A DNA stretch of 64,000 nt from positions 12,777,740 to 12,841,739 of the forward strand of contig NC_069099.1 in NCBI RefSeq assembly GCF_947172395.1. The letters run 5' to 3'. Shown piece by piece: positions 1 through 11,162 of the stretch (positions are counted from its first letter, which is position 1; each line of letters begins with the position of its first letter). The translations under genes and the position numbers were made by a program. This DNA comes from Bicyclus anynana (Eukaryota > Arthropoda > Insecta > Lepidoptera > Nymphalidae). The notes beneath the pieces are model-generated. The model ran no database searches, was not told the DNA's origin, and saw nothing but the letters and a program-made list of their open reading frames with translations.

Positions 1-57
1 ACAAAAGGCCTATGTCCTGCAGTGGACGTCCATCGGCTGATATTATGATGATGGTTA
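1..57 (+). mobile_element. LINE-R 3' end with GAT tail
   Basis: The first bases match the extreme 3' end of the RTE-like LINE seen repeatedly in the window (AGGCCTATGTCCTGCAGTGG, then a TGAT/ATG-rich tail). The rest of the copy lies outside the window or is truncated. It abuts an older LINE reverse-transcriptase fragment. Confidence 0.75.
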
Positions 58-77
58 TTTTTAATATCTGGAGTCCA

Positions 78-386
78 CATGAAGTTAAGTACAAGCTCAT
101 GTTGGAGAAACTTCAAATAAAAATACTAAGGTGGCTGTACCGCAAACAGTACGGTTATTACGTGGGCTATCCTTACGTATGTCTCACTTTATTTTTATAA
201 GGTATTCTGGGATATATATATTATGATTCGTTAGAGGTGAGACGTTACGTAGCTCTAGCGGATTACTTCTTCCGCCTAATTAGAGGGGAATTGTCTAACA
301 TAGATTGGACAGTCTTGTTAGCGCGTTGGCATTGCTTAGCAGGGTATTTAAGTGGGATCCCTAATATAGGGCCACGATTTTTTTAA
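78..386 (+). pseudogene. LINE reverse transcriptase C-terminal fragment (jockey/R1-like)
   Basis: One frame reads through this stretch with a single internal stop (TAA at 198-200) before a final TAA at 384-386. It shows the pattern seen near the C-terminus of insect LINE polymerases: KLQIKILRWLYRKQYGYY, then further on a GY..YDSLEVRRYVALADYFF segment and RLIRGEL. The upstream polymerase core is missing, so this is a 5'-truncated dead copy. The clade is not certain; the SLEVRR block is familiar from jockey/R1-type elements. Confidence 0.65.
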
Positions 387-434
387 CAATAACTTAAAAA
401 CTGTCAGTGTTAATTACAAGTCTAATAAATACAA

Positions 435-840
435 TGGATGGTCTAAAATTTATGGAGCCCAGGATATAAAATTTATTGTACCCTGGCGGAAATAAAAGAA
501 AATATTTTTTTAACTATTTTCGACTAAACAAATCTACGAATTTACTTTAATTCTTTCGAAATAATATTCATTCTCTCCCTAGAAATGCAACACTGATATG
601 GGTAACAATGGCGGATTGATGACGTTTTCAACGCAATAGTCGTTTTGACGTTTGCTGTCAAATATCATGTCATAGCTGCTATACGGGCGCCATCTTGATG
701 TAACTCAAAAACTTGGGTTTTAATTTTATTTATTTCTTTTCATTTAGTTACATTTATTCACTTATTTAGATTTTAACAAATATTATAAAATTTTAATGAT
801 ACGGGGTACAAGAGTGGACCTGAAATTGATCGTCTCCTTT
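435..840 (+). mobile_element. GGTCC-MITE copy 1
   Basis: This stretch of about 405 bp aligns end to end with 61168-61586. Shared blocks include GGAAATAAAAGAA, ATTTACTTTAATTCTTTCG, CGGGCGCCATCTTGAT and AATGATACGGGGTACAA. No coding capacity is seen. Its terminal inverted repeats are more decayed than in the 61 kb copy. Confidence 0.75.
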
Positions 841-1115
841 TGCAGATTATACAATCCTAGTCCTGATACTGTGCTGATACTTAAATGACAAATGAAAGGG
901 ATGCCACGTAGCCAATTCAAAATCAATTTGTCTGAAACAGTAGCGTTCATACAGACATAATGACTGCAGTTCCTTGCAGATTTGCTCACGTACTGTGGAC
1001 AAAATCATCGTGCGTATGTATTGGCCTTTAAATTGTGCTCACACCTTAGACACGACGCGATAATTTCATTGATGACGCGATGATAGATTAAAAAAATTAC
1101 TAGAAATATGTAAGA

Positions 1116-1318
1116 CTAGCTGATGCCGCGCGGTTTTACCCGCGTGGTTTCCGTTCCCGTAGGAAAACGTAATATAGCCTATAGCCTTCCTCGATAAATA
1201 AGCTATCAAACACTGAAAGAATTTTTCAAATCGGACTAGTTGTCGTTGTTCCTGAGATTAGCGCGTTCAATCGAACAAACAATCATACAAACTCTTCAGC
1301 TTTATATAATAGTATAGA
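1116..1318 (-). mobile_element. Non-autonomous Helitron (GCGCGG subfamily)
   Basis: Read on the minus strand it runs from a TATACTATTATATAAAGC-type start to a CGCGCGGCATCAGCTAG end. CGCGGGTAAAACCGCG forms a small hairpin about 12 bases before the terminal CTAG, as in Helitrons. No Rep/helicase coding is present. Confidence 0.65.
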
Positions 1319-3025
1319 AGTATAGATTATTTTTGTCTTTTTCGTAAAATAGACATTTGACAATTTAACAACAATCTCATCTGATGGTTAATTTGTCTTA
1401 TTCTTAGATACAATAATATCACCTGGTAAGTGTACCTATATGTGGTCTGTCGAGATACGTTTGCCTAGATTATTCTATTTACTCTTCCAAGAATCTGGAA
1501 ACAGACTTTGGAAGAGAGTAGAGATAATAGCTGTATGAGAAAAAACGACGTAAGTTTTGTATGAGTCCTAGAGACAGTCAATATAGGAACAACATTGATT
1601 TTTCAAACTAATCCTTCTATGTGGTGTCTTGCGCTGCGATTGTAAATAGGAGAAGAAGGTACGACGTTAAAGAGTTCCAGAGGTTACTTAAAGTCCTTTG
1701 AATTATATCCTATGGATGGAACTGAATGTGCACGTAACGTGCAATGTACAGTCGCGTACAAGAGTGTCTCGCTAGTGTTTTATTTATTTGATTATATTTC
1801 GTGCCATAGACGTACTTATAGAAACACATGTAATCAAGTCGTCAGTGTGCACATATCGTGAGACGTACAGTCGCGTACAAGAGTGGCATGTTTGCGCACG
1901 TCGCGCGGCGTGTCGTACCGGCGATGGGCGCACGTCCGCAATGTCATTACCGCGGGCATGGCTCCCACCGCACTGTGCTACACACAAGTGTTTTATTTAT
2001 TCATTTATACACTTTTGTATATTTCTAATTCTCTTCAGTCTGTTCGTAAATATCCAGTTTATTCTAAATTCGAAATTTCTTCAATCTGGGTGGGTACTTT
2101 CATCGCCGATTTTAAGGGTAGATATATTCGGACAAACTCTTTTACCGCGCTCAAGCTGTGAGCGTCGTCTGCCATTGTTCGTTCGTTGGACGACTCGACT
2201 GTGTTTTCTGCGTATTTCACGACGGCCGTTGTGTTTCTGCGTGCAATAAAATCTTCCTTTTGCCTTCGATAAAACCACAAAACCTGTATTTGAAGTGAAC
2301 TTCGTCACAATTTAAAATTAAGAGTTTCTTGTGAAAATTACTCGGTTTGTACTAAAGCCGCGGCCAATCTGTGTCAGTGTGTGTCATCGAATGTCGATTC
2401 AATGTGTTTGGCGTGAAGAAGCAGGGCGGATGGACATTATCGGAATGTAGGTGGTTTGTTTGCATTGCCTTCATTTCGGTGATAGGAACCTAAAAATAGG
2501 AAATATTCGTAATTTTCTCACCAGCACCTACATGCAGTTCACTTATTTACTCCCAGGGGGGAAACGTCCCTACTATATTTTTCAATATTTCCTAAAAATT
2601 TCACCTTCCTAACAATATTCAGACAAACTATATAGGGAAAATAATACGAAGAAACGCTTCTAAAAATGTAAATATAGGCAATGCTATTTTGTACCACCAT
2701 GCTTGTTTATTTCATAAAACTCGTATACAACCAGTTGAAGAGTTTAGCGTGTATAAACAGAGTAACAGCTACGATTTATTTACTTTTGTACGCAAGTGTA
2801 CTCACGTTTTCCATTGGCTTTCATGTGGCCCGTGTACGAGAAATGATGAGACAATACTGCCACTGATTCCCAAATTATAAAAAAAGAAATGTTACTGCAA
2901 AATAAAGTATAATTTTGGTTTGAGCTGTCGTGACCAGACCTTTATTTCATAAACAGCTAGAGGAAGTCCCGAGCCGCTGGTACCTACTTTTAATACGGGT
3001 ACACCAATAGGAATAAAATAATAAG
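1319..3025. other. No gene seen; GC-richer patch at 1890-2240
   Basis: AT-rich unique-looking DNA with a moderately GC-rich section and an AATAAA at about 2245. An open frame of 153 codons at 1788-2249 resembles nothing I know and overlaps open frames on the other strand. A solo LTR is possible but no target duplication was found. Confidence 0.5.
1746..1885 (+). repeat. 21-bp direct repeat pair
   Basis: GTACAGTCGCGTACAAGAGT followed by G occurs at 1746-1766 and again at 1865-1885, 119 bp apart. The core CGCGTAC is partly palindromic. Function unknown; possibly internal structure of a degraded LTR or MITE. Confidence 0.8.
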
Positions 3026-3386
3026 TTTTTTTTATTAGTATTTACAAGTTAGCACTTGTAGGTACATATATTTTCGGTGCCTTGACTACAATCTCAGTTC
3101 TCACACATGGTAAGTTATGATGCAATCTAAGATGAAAGCAGGCTAACTTGTTAAAAGGAAGATGAAAATCTACACCCTTTTCTTTCTTTCTACTCGACAG
3201 CGTACCGGAACGCTAAATCGCTTGGCGGTACGTCTTTGTCGGTAGGGTGGTAACTAGCCACGGCCGAAGCCTCCCATCAGCTAGACCTGGACCAATTAAG
3301 AAAACCTCAATCGGCCCAGCCGGGAATCGAACTCAGGACCGCCATTTTGTAAATCCAGCGCGCATGCTGCGTCATGGATGCCGTCA
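3026..3386 (-). mobile_element. SINE-2, near full length
   Basis: On the minus strand it has the tRNA-like head with a mutated B box (GAGTTCGATTCCC), the central GATTGAGGTTTTCTTAATTGG block and the GGCTAACTTG tail. About 26 bp extra interrupt the tail region relative to other copies (around 3053-3088). Confidence 0.85.
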
Positions 3387-3449
3387 TAAATAAAAATGTA
3401 ATAATAACAGTCAGGAATTAAAATTATTTTTCCTTTTACGTAAGAACTC

Positions 3450-3590
3450 TAAAACGGCTTACCGGCTCCTTTCAGCAAAACCTGCCTTCCGAACCGGTGG
3501 CAGAGTCTTTACAAATACTCAAAGACGTTACAAAAATGCTTGTTATAATCTAAGGTTTCTTGAAATACCTAAATTAATTTTTGTTTTCGA
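3450..3590 (+). mobile_element. LINE-J 3' UTR fragment
   Basis: Contains AACCTGCCTTCCGAACCGGT, GGCAGAGTCTTTACAAATA and CTTGAAATACCTAAATTAAT, matching the 3' UTR seen intact after the LINE coding fragment near 40.1 kb. Tail decayed. Confidence 0.75.
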
Positions 3591-4556
3591 AAAGAAAAAG
3601 TCTTCAGCTATGTCTCAAGGGTTGATTTCGAATCTAGACTGCCACATACGTTTTGATATACGTACCCAACAATTTAAGCTCATGTAAGCATCTTATACCA
3701 TAACGACAACATATTATGATATTAATACCCACTTTATTAGTCCATAAACTATGTAAGCAAAACTAAACTTTATTGCGATCAAGATTAACATCAAAATGCT
3801 TTGAATTTTATTTATTCATCAGCTACGGTGTTTTGTTAATTTTTTAAATTTGTCCTTGTTTTGAATGTTTACAGACAGCGTATAAAACGATTATAGTAAG
3901 CTGAGTGCCGACAGTCCTCTGAGCATAACAGTGGCGTGCATAAAGTGTTTAACTAGGGTATAAATTGTATTATGTACAATATGTATTATACTAGGTACTG
4001 AGTACCTACATACCTACCGTTCAACCTCCCTAGTAACTCTTCGTAGCATGAATCCACTGGCATGTATGTCTACCAATAAGTTCAAAGTTTTTATTAACGC
4101 AAATTTATAATAAATGCCTTTATATAAACGATAAAAATATAATATAAAAGATGAAAAAGCTTGGAAATTAAATGCATTAAGTACCTATATGAGACTGTGT
4201 CCTTAGTTTCTGAAGACATTGTAAAATGGTGATAAACTTAAAAATCCATGTCTGAGTTTGTTATGGGCTCTTGGACTAAGGCGTATTTGGATCCGGTTAC
4301 TTTAATTTCAAGTTTTCCACTTTACTTATCTTATTATTACCTACTTTACTTTGTATAATCATAACTAAACCAGTGTGCCTAGTGGGACTTTTCAATATTA
4401 TCATATTGTTACTATCACGTTGACGTAATCGCAAATTTATATGGAATTAAAACAGTTGTGCAGTAGTGCCGCTAGATGGCGCTGTTTCAATTCCTTAGAA
4501 ATTCACGTTCACGTTACGTGACAGTAACAGTATAAAACTGCCACTAGGCCCTCTGA
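3591..4556. other. No gene seen; hAT-MITE relative at 3929-4075
   Basis: AT-rich. The segment from 3929 starts CAGTGGCGTGCATAAAGTGT, then TTAACTAGGGTAT, matching the start of the hAT-type MITE at 13372. Its right end is diverged. The rest shows no recognisable feature. Confidence 0.5.
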
Positions 4557-4640
4557 CCTTTCAAAAGTGTTTACTCGTAAACTGAGCCTAATTGAAATAC
4601 CTAAATGAATTTTAACTTAGACTTTGACTTTTTAGGATGA
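4557..4640 (+). mobile_element. LINE-J 3' terminal fragment
   Basis: CAAAAGTGTTTACTCGTAAA, CTGAGCCTAATTGAAATACC and a TTTGACTTT tail match the last about 80 bp of LINE-J (compare 40195-40250). Confidence 0.65.
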
Positions 4641-5018
4641 ACTTTTGGGCGGCTGGCCTAAGATCTGGCCGTCACTGTCCAGAATAGCGACCAAGTTAGA
4701 ACAAACGTCATACAGCATCCAAATGTACAATAGCAAGAAACATTATTGGCTGAATCGTCCAAATAACGGATTGAATAATAAACACACATTGTTTGTGGAC
4801 ATTATAATCATAACACTGTTCCATTCGGTACAAGTTTTTGTGAGCAAATTAAGGATTAACAACGCGTTGATTTGTATTGATCTCTAGAACATACAAATAA
4901 CATTGCTATTGGCTACTTCACAAGTCAGAATTCGTGCCCGGGATACTATTACGTTTATTTATGTAAAATTCTTTAATTGACACACAGAAACAAACACATT
5001 ATTAAAAAATATAGAATT
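4641..5018. other. No feature recognised
   Basis: An 80-codon open frame at 4645-4887 has no recognisable domain and is likely chance. Confidence 0.5.
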
Positions 5019-5290
5019 TTACTGGTGGGAGGCTTCGGCCGTGGCTAGTTAGGAGGAGGAAGAAAATCCACACCGTTTTCGGTTTTCGGTTTGCACACGA
5101 CATCGTACCGGAACACTAAATCGCTTGGCGGTACGCCTTTGCAGGTAGAGTAGTACCTGGCCACGGCCGAAGGTTCCCGCCAGCAAGACTTGGACCAATT
5201 AAGAAAACCTCAATCGCATAGCTAAGGATCGAACCCAGGGCCTCTGTCTCGTAAATGCAGAGCGCCTACCACTGCGCCACAGAAGCCGTC
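5019..5290 (-). mobile_element. SINE-2 with inverted internal fragment
   Basis: From 5050 to 5290 this is SINE-2 on the minus strand, including the head (B box region GGATCGAACCCAGG as read on plus). At 5019-5051 about 30 bp of the SINE-2 middle (TGGGAGGCTTCGGCCGTGGC) appears in the opposite orientation and joins directly. A small inversion or template switch during insertion would explain it. Confidence 0.8.
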
Positions 5291-6135
5291 ACAGGTTACA
5301 GAATGGAGTCTACAGAAAGGTCATTTTATACTTAAAATCTTCGTAGAACGTATCAGGAATAAGGGAATTAAGAAGGTAATCAAGAAGTTTTGATTACGTG
5401 CAGCTCAAAGTTTTGTATGCATCTAAAGGATTACGTGCAGCTCCTCAAGTAAATGGGTAAAGAAGGAACAAAATCAAAAAGTTCCTGAGCACATTATTAC
5501 AATAATTAAAAAAATATATTAACAAAATTTATTAACAATTCAAAATGAACATTAGTTTTTTATGATAAACGTAAAATTGAATTAAATTAAATCGTAGTCT
5601 TTTGAGATGCAAAGAGTTACCAAAAATAAAATAGACCTTTGTAATGCCATAGTGGAATTTACACTAAAGGCATAAAAGTGATCAGAACGACACAACACAA
5701 ATTGTTCCAGTAAAACAATGAGCCCATTACAATGTCCAAATTGAGGTATTTTGTCAATTGCAAATCGAGATCGAATCTACTCAAAATTAATATGTATGTG
5801 TATCCGATCTCGATAGATGAATGACAATTGCACCAGAATTGGGGACTAGGGGAGATAAAAAGCGCATTCCCTGGGGAGTGGAGTTAAAAGATTTTGTCGA
5901 GGGGAAGGAATTGTGCGTGTGATACTTTGTTATTTTAATCGCCTTTCTGAGTTTTATGTGACAAAAGACTTTTGTTTTTCTATTTTGTGATACCTACCTA
6001 TTGGTTCATTGTTTTCTTTTATGACGTCATGTCTATATATTTTCATCGTTTCAAGTACCTAATTATGAGTTGTCTCATTGCACTTGAGTTTTTATTGTTT
6101 TGATTTATTTGTTTGCAGATTTGATCTTATCATGT
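5291..6135. other. No gene seen; CRE-like palindrome at 6021-6030
   Basis: AT-rich. GATTACGTGCAGCTC occurs twice (near 5393 and 5428). ATGACGTCAT at 6021-6030 is a perfect CRE/ATF site, followed at once by a TCTATATAT stretch. No coding evidence nearby. Confidence 0.45.
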
Positions 6136-6397
6136 TTAGCAGTCTTCATCATCATTGTCATATCATCCGATGGACGTCCACTGCAGGACATAGGCCTTTT
6201 GTAGAGACTTCCAAACATCACGATGGCTGATTTTGATGGAGGTGAGATTGTACCTAGTCAAGGGCTAACTAGTAAAGAATAATAAAAAAAAAAACGATAC
6301 TGAGACCTGCATCCAGCGAATCCCTGCGACTTGCTTGATGTCGTCACTCGTCAGCCCACATGGTGGAGGGTCGATCAACACTGCATTTAGCAGTGGA
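6136..6397 (-). mobile_element. LINE-R 3' end, interrupted by SINE-2
   Basis: Plus-strand ATCATCATTGTCATATCATC, then GATGGACGTCCACTGCAGGA, is the reverse complement of the LINE-R tail. The copy continues past a SINE-2 insertion into CATCCAGCGAATCCCTGCGA, equivalent to polymerase C-terminal codons. 5'-truncated. Confidence 0.8.
6223..6292 (+). mobile_element. SINE-2 3' fragment nested in LINE-R
   Basis: GGTGAGATTGTACCTAGTCA, GGGCTAACTAGTAAAGAATA and poly-A form the SINE-2 tail. It sits between two copies of ACGAT, which occurs once in uninterrupted LINE-R, so ACGAT is the visible target duplication. Confidence 0.8.
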
Positions 6398-6441
6398 GGT
6401 ACTTAAATGTACCTATCACTTAAATGTACATTTAAGTACCT
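6397..6441. repeat. 16-bp inverted repeat
   Basis: AGGTACTTAAATGTAC (6397-6412) and its exact reverse complement (6426-6441) are separated by 13 bases. Confidence 0.85.
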
Positions 6442-7284
6442 TGTTATAGTGAGTTGTTTCATTAATTCTGTAGTTGATTTGTGTAATTTTTTGATCTGCG
6501 TGTGATCTCTATTTTTGAAAATAAAAAAAAATTATTGAGTTTTCTCAGTTTGGTGTTATTGGGGTTGACTGTAATTAATATTTGAAACACCAGAGGGACT
6601 ATAAATTTCTAATCAGCTAGCAAATAAGGATCAAAATTTCGAAAAAAAATAACAAATAAATAGCAGATGAAGTCGCGGGTAGTTTTAAAATAAAAAGACA
6701 CGCAACACAATTGATAAATTAACACGAGCAATTCATCCCCTACAGTAAAATATCGCAGGTTTTTTCCCCAAAAATAAAAATGGGGAAGACGGGATTATCC
6801 CTGAGGCGAATCTCGATGTGACAGATTAGCGGGTAATTTCGTCTAAATTGATATCTCAAGAGTTTTTCCTCTTTTTTTCACCATATTTTTCCCGTTTTTT
6901 TCCTCGGTTACTTGTGAAATATGGTCAGTCATCGCTTTATGGGATAAAAAGGTTGGGGTTCAGGAAAAATGCTTGACATAAATTGTGTTAAGCGTTTGAC
7001 ACTGTTTTTGTAATATCTTCTTTGGGATAATCTCTTGAATATAATCTTCGAGATTTCTTTTTGTTGCAAATTCTAATTTATTTTGTCTAACTAATATTCT
7101 AAAGGGGTTGTTGAGTTTGTGAATTTGCAAAGATGTAGGAGACACTACAGAGATCTATTGAATCGATTTTGAAAAAAAAAACACCAATATGATACCACGT
7201 TATAGTGTTCAAAGAATCTTTATTTCTCATAAAGAACTTACATTCACTTACAGGCTATACAGTATTGCATTATATTCAAGGTGT
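6442..7284. other. No feature recognised
   Basis: Strongly AT-rich with poly-A/T runs. An open frame of 61 codons on the minus strand (6960-7145) is unremarkable. Confidence 0.5.
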
Positions 7285-7491
7285 GTTTTTTTATTGTTTA
7301 CAAGTTAGCCTTTGACTACAATCTCACCTGATGGTAAGTGATGATGCAGTCTAAGATTGAAGCGGGCAAACTTGTTAGGAGGATGATGAAAATCCACACC
7401 TCTTTCGACACGACATCGTACCGGAACGCTAAATCGCTTGGCGTTTCATCGTTAGGGTTGTAACTAGCCACGGCCAAAGCCTCCCACCAGG
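7285..7491 (-). mobile_element. SINE-2, head truncated
   Basis: Tail and central part of SINE-2 on the minus strand (GTTTACAAGTTAGCC through GCCTCCCACCAGG as read on plus). The tRNA-like head is missing. The minus-strand open frame at 7316-7552 is only SINE sequence. Confidence 0.85.
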
Positions 7492-8033
7492 CAAAGGTGA
7501 CAACAATTAGAATAATCGAAGCAAACAAGTATATGCTATATTTCATCCCCATTTTTTTCGCGGGTCGTCTACTAGTAAGTATTGAAGTGGTTATTACAAT
7601 ACCAAGGCTTTTATCGGCCAGAGCGGTACTCTAAAAAAAATTAACGGTCATTAAACCCTTATTACTTTTGCTCCAGAGGTAGTTGCGTCAGAATGATGGT
7701 CGTAAAGTCAATGATTTCGAAAACGTTGCAACAGCCAGGATATATCGGCCTCACTATCAAGCGGACCGCGACAGGCATCAACTACCAATTTATTATGACC
7801 CTATCATACTTGTTTATTCGTAAATATCCTTAACTAAGGGTTGCCCGTGACTTCGTCCTTGTGGAAATCTCGATAAATCGTAATCGATAATAGCTGCGCC
7901 TTGGTTGGCAGTGGATGGCAGTGGTTTTCTTATCCTGAGGTTCTGGATTCGACTCTGGGGCTCTGATAGGAATGTATTAAGTTTAAACAGACTTTAAGGA
8001 ATGAGGTTTTATTTGAACTCATTATGTAGGTAG
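7492..8033. other. No feature recognised
   Basis: Unique-looking AT-rich sequence with no coding or repeat signature that I can name. Confidence 0.5.
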
Positions 8034-8340
8034 GAGAGCCGTGTTAGCCCAGTGGATATGACCTCTGCCTGCGATTCCGGAGGGTGTGGGTGTGAATCCG
8101 GTCCGGGTCATACACCTCCAACTTTTAAGTTGTGTGCATTTTAAGTAATTAAATATCACGTATCCTAAACGGTGAAGGAAAAACATCGTGAGGAAACTTG
8201 CATACCAGAGAAATTTCTTACTTCTCTGCGTGTGTGAAGTCTGCCAATCCGCATTGGGCATTGGTGGACTACTGGCCTAACCCCTCTCATTCTGAGAGGA
8301 GACTCGAGCTCAGCAGTGAGCCGAATATGGTTGATAACGA
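8034..8340 (+). mobile_element. SINE-1, full length
   Basis: A box TTAGCCCAGTGG, a mutated B box (GGTGTGAATCC), the body from CACCTCCAACTTTTAAGTTG to GAGACTCGAGCTCAGCAGTG and a short GATAACGA tail. Pol III promoter elements of tRNA type are expected to drive it. Confidence 0.9.
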
Positions 8341-8424
8341 ACGTAAGTATCGTTATACGTATTTCCCTAATATACCAATACAATAAATCTATCTACGCAA
8401 TTATTTAAAGTCCGTGGAAAAGGG

Positions 8425-8530
8425 GCCGGAGTCAGGACTCAATACCGAGAGGTCGTAGGTTCGATCCCCACGCTGGACTGTTATCACAGTGTTTCCGTCT
8501 TTGAAAGAGAATGGTTGGCCATATTCAAAT
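8425..8530 (+). mobile_element. tRNA-like SINE fragment
   Basis: GTCGTAGGTTCGATCCCCAC is a good tRNA B box with flanks, followed by a body unlike SINE-1 and SINE-2. The A box part is poor. Probably a remnant of a third SINE family. Confidence 0.4.
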
Positions 8531-9423
8531 AATTTAAATAACATATAAATATACGAATCATACGAATTACTCCCAGCACAATTCACATGCTCCATAATAA
8601 CATATCATGGACCATAGACAAACATTATTTTACAGCATACCTAGGTAATTGCCCAATATAAAAGCAAATTGCAAATCTACGCGTTCGTAACAAAACAAAG
8701 ATCTGTTGTGCAATCGTCACATGTGTGCCTACCGACGACGTATTGCAAAACAACCTTTATAATGAACCTGTCCAGACAATTATCAACTTTATTACTAAAG
8801 CGATACGTACTAATAAGACTGAAGAATGCAAATTTTTGCATCTCAGCAGATAAATTACGAGATTAAAACCACACAGCGTAAAATAGTTCTTATGTTGCTT
8901 ACAATTAGACACTGACTTCTTTATTCTTTATGAATTTACGCTTCATATAAATCGCCATAAATAAACCTGTACTTTCATAAACTAAAATAGACTTTATGCA
9001 ATTGTGTTAAGGCATATGTTAACGGTATTAATTAATTTTGTGAAAGAATTACAATTTTATACTTGTACAATTAGGATATAGAGAAATAGACTTAAATGCG
9101 TTGTGTTATGGTTTATGTTAACTGTATAAGATAATTTGGTATATAAGGAGATGCGCCTACGCATGTCAACGGATCCGTAACGCGATCGTATCACCGCTTT
9201 ATAGTGCCGACGTTTCTTCAGTTGGTTCGTGTTTTGGTTGGTTACAAAAGAAATTAACTCTATTGTAATTAAAGTGCAATAGTTCTTTATCTTAGTACAA
9301 AGAGTCGGTAAGCGAGCCTGTTTAAGGTTAAACTAGCTTATCATTATTAATCACGAAAGAATTGATATCTCTATAATATTATGACTGACTCTAGCATTTA
9401 ATTGATGTAATTTTCAAGATCAC
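8531..9423. other. No gene seen; imperfect ~98-bp duplication before a TATA box
   Basis: ATAGACTT..ATGC.(A/G)TTGTGTTA..G recurs at about 8988 and 9086, so about 50 bp is repeated imperfectly 98 bp apart, directly upstream of the TATA motif at 9140. Confidence 0.5.
9140..9307 (+). promoter_or_regulatory. Candidate TATA promoter and first exon
   Basis: TATATAAG at 9140-9147 is followed by a GC-richer 60 bp, an insect initiator-like TTCAGTT at about 9216, and a splice-donor-like CG|GTAAGC at 9307/9308. No start codon with a supported frame lies in between, so it could be a non-coding first exon or an LTR promoter. Motif-level evidence only. Confidence 0.3.
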
Positions 9424-10262
9424 TATGTTATTTTTCGCTTTTTAGTTTATTTTCTGATTTTGAAGTCGGTTCAATTTTTTCATGATTTTTTTTTATTTTT
9501 ACATTTTTAGTGATAAAGAAAGACTGACCGAAGTGCCCGATTTTTTATGTTCTAACCTAACATAACTTTAGATTTGACAAAATTATTCTTTTAGTTAACA
9601 ATATAAAACATTTTACTAATGAAAGAACAGTGCTTAAAATTAAGTGTTTAAAAAATTGAGAAACGCACTGGCCACCCCGGTTTTGAAAGTTCCCCTCGAT
9701 CAATTTCTCCAGGATTCCATTATCAGATCCTGGTTTCTTCCTTGTCATGGTACCACCCTCGGAACATCTCCTTTCCAACAAAAAAAGAATTATCAGAATC
9801 GGTTCATAAACGATGAAGTTGTGCGCGAAAGCGTCACATTACGGGCAATTTCATTAATTTATTTCAGTTATTTTCGTTTTAACACAAAATTACTGAATGG
9901 ATTTTTATGAAAATTAAATGGCACCAATCTGGAAGTATAGTCATTTAAACAAAAAAAGAATTTTCAAAATTGGTTATTAAATGACGAAGTTATTAGGTAA
10001 CAAACATTAAAAAAAAGACATACGCGTTGAATTGAACCTCCTCCTTTTTTTTGAAATCATTTAAAAATGAGGTATTCAGGAGGCTCTTAATTTGTGGCGT
10101 GCACAAGGTTTTTAACTAGGGTATGCATTACAAGTGAAAAATTGGAAAAGTCCTTGTCCAGCTATGTATTCTGTAGTCCAACATTGGTTTGTATTGAGTC
10201 TATAAGGTAGTCAGTGCTACCTATGTACTGCTCTTTTTTGAAGTCGGTTAAAAAGGAGCTCT
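9424..10262. repeat. Composite repeat with GAAGTCGGTT ends
   Basis: GTTATTTTTCGCTTTTTAGT at 9427 recurs at 61753, and GAAGTCGGTT is at 9462 and 10240. A unit starting AACAAAAAAAGAATT occurs near 9779 and 9947. At 10093-10235 a decayed hAT-MITE relative (GTGGCGTGCACAAGGTTTTT) is included. These are non-coding repeats common in Lepidoptera. Confidence 0.6.
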
Positions 10263-11162
10263 TATGCCCTTTTCCCATGTAATATCCCATCAACGAATTA
10301 ATAATGCCTATGAATCATTATGATGAAACTACCTACTATAGAACAGGTTAAGTTTATCTATTTATAATGTCTTCATTAGAGTAAAGCATTTATAAAGCCG
10401 CCACAGACGTCTGACGCCGTGGAATTGCGGCACATTTAGACCATAAAGCGCTTATTAGCTACCTCGTTACGACTGTCATCTCATTTACAATCTCTAATGA
10501 CACCCAATGTTCTCGGAAGATGACAGAGATGGCGACCCCGTCAATAAAACCGTAAAACTTGCTTAATTGTAACCATAAACTGCGATTAACAAAACTTCAT
10601 ACACCCAAAAAAAAATATAACACTCCTTATCACAAACACATAAGATTTATTTTCGTTTATTGTTGTACTAATTGGCGGTAATATTAAGTTTGTCGAAATT
10701 TAGTCTAACATTTACGAACTACCGTCATTCAAAATAACACTAACCCTTATTTATATGATATTAAATATTACTTTCGCTCGATTTTTTGTTTATGGGATGG
10801 TGGTTTTAAGTTGGTAGAAGCAAGTCCAGTCTCGTTAGTGCGACAGAATCCTGTCCAAGTTTAGGGTGTAGGAGATCACAGTTCAGGTACAATAATGGAC
10901 CTCTATATACCGGATAGTTCTCACGGCTACCGCTTAATAAACCCGTGGGTTGAACATTAAATAGATTTCTCGGTATTAGTTTACGATTTTAATTAAGACT
11001 AGACGTTTGTAGATCGATCGAAATTCGACTGTAAATTATCGATTTTTCAACTTGCGTTTATTGAGTTTGTCGAGTACCTATTTTATTCCTAGTATGTATT
11101 TTATTCACGGCTACTGGTGAAATTATTTAAAATTAAAAATAAAATGATGATTTACCAAAAAA
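10263..11162. other. No feature recognised
   Basis: AT-rich. There is a short run of moderate complexity near 10400-10500 but no open frame, motif or repeat match. Confidence 0.5.

Noticed and set aside
1788..2249. 153-codon plus-strand open frame
   Set aside because: Overlaps open frames on both strands in a GC-richer patch, shows no domain I know, and has no splice or promoter support.
1890..2290. Solo LTR
   Set aside because: TGT and ACA-type ends can be picked and there is an AATAAA, but no target duplication or second copy was found.
2681..2880. Two overlapping ~62-codon frames
   Set aside because: No motif, start in different frames of the same AT-rich stretch.
7316..7552. 78-codon minus frame with a hydrophobic start
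   Set aside because: Most of it is SINE-2 sequence in reverse.
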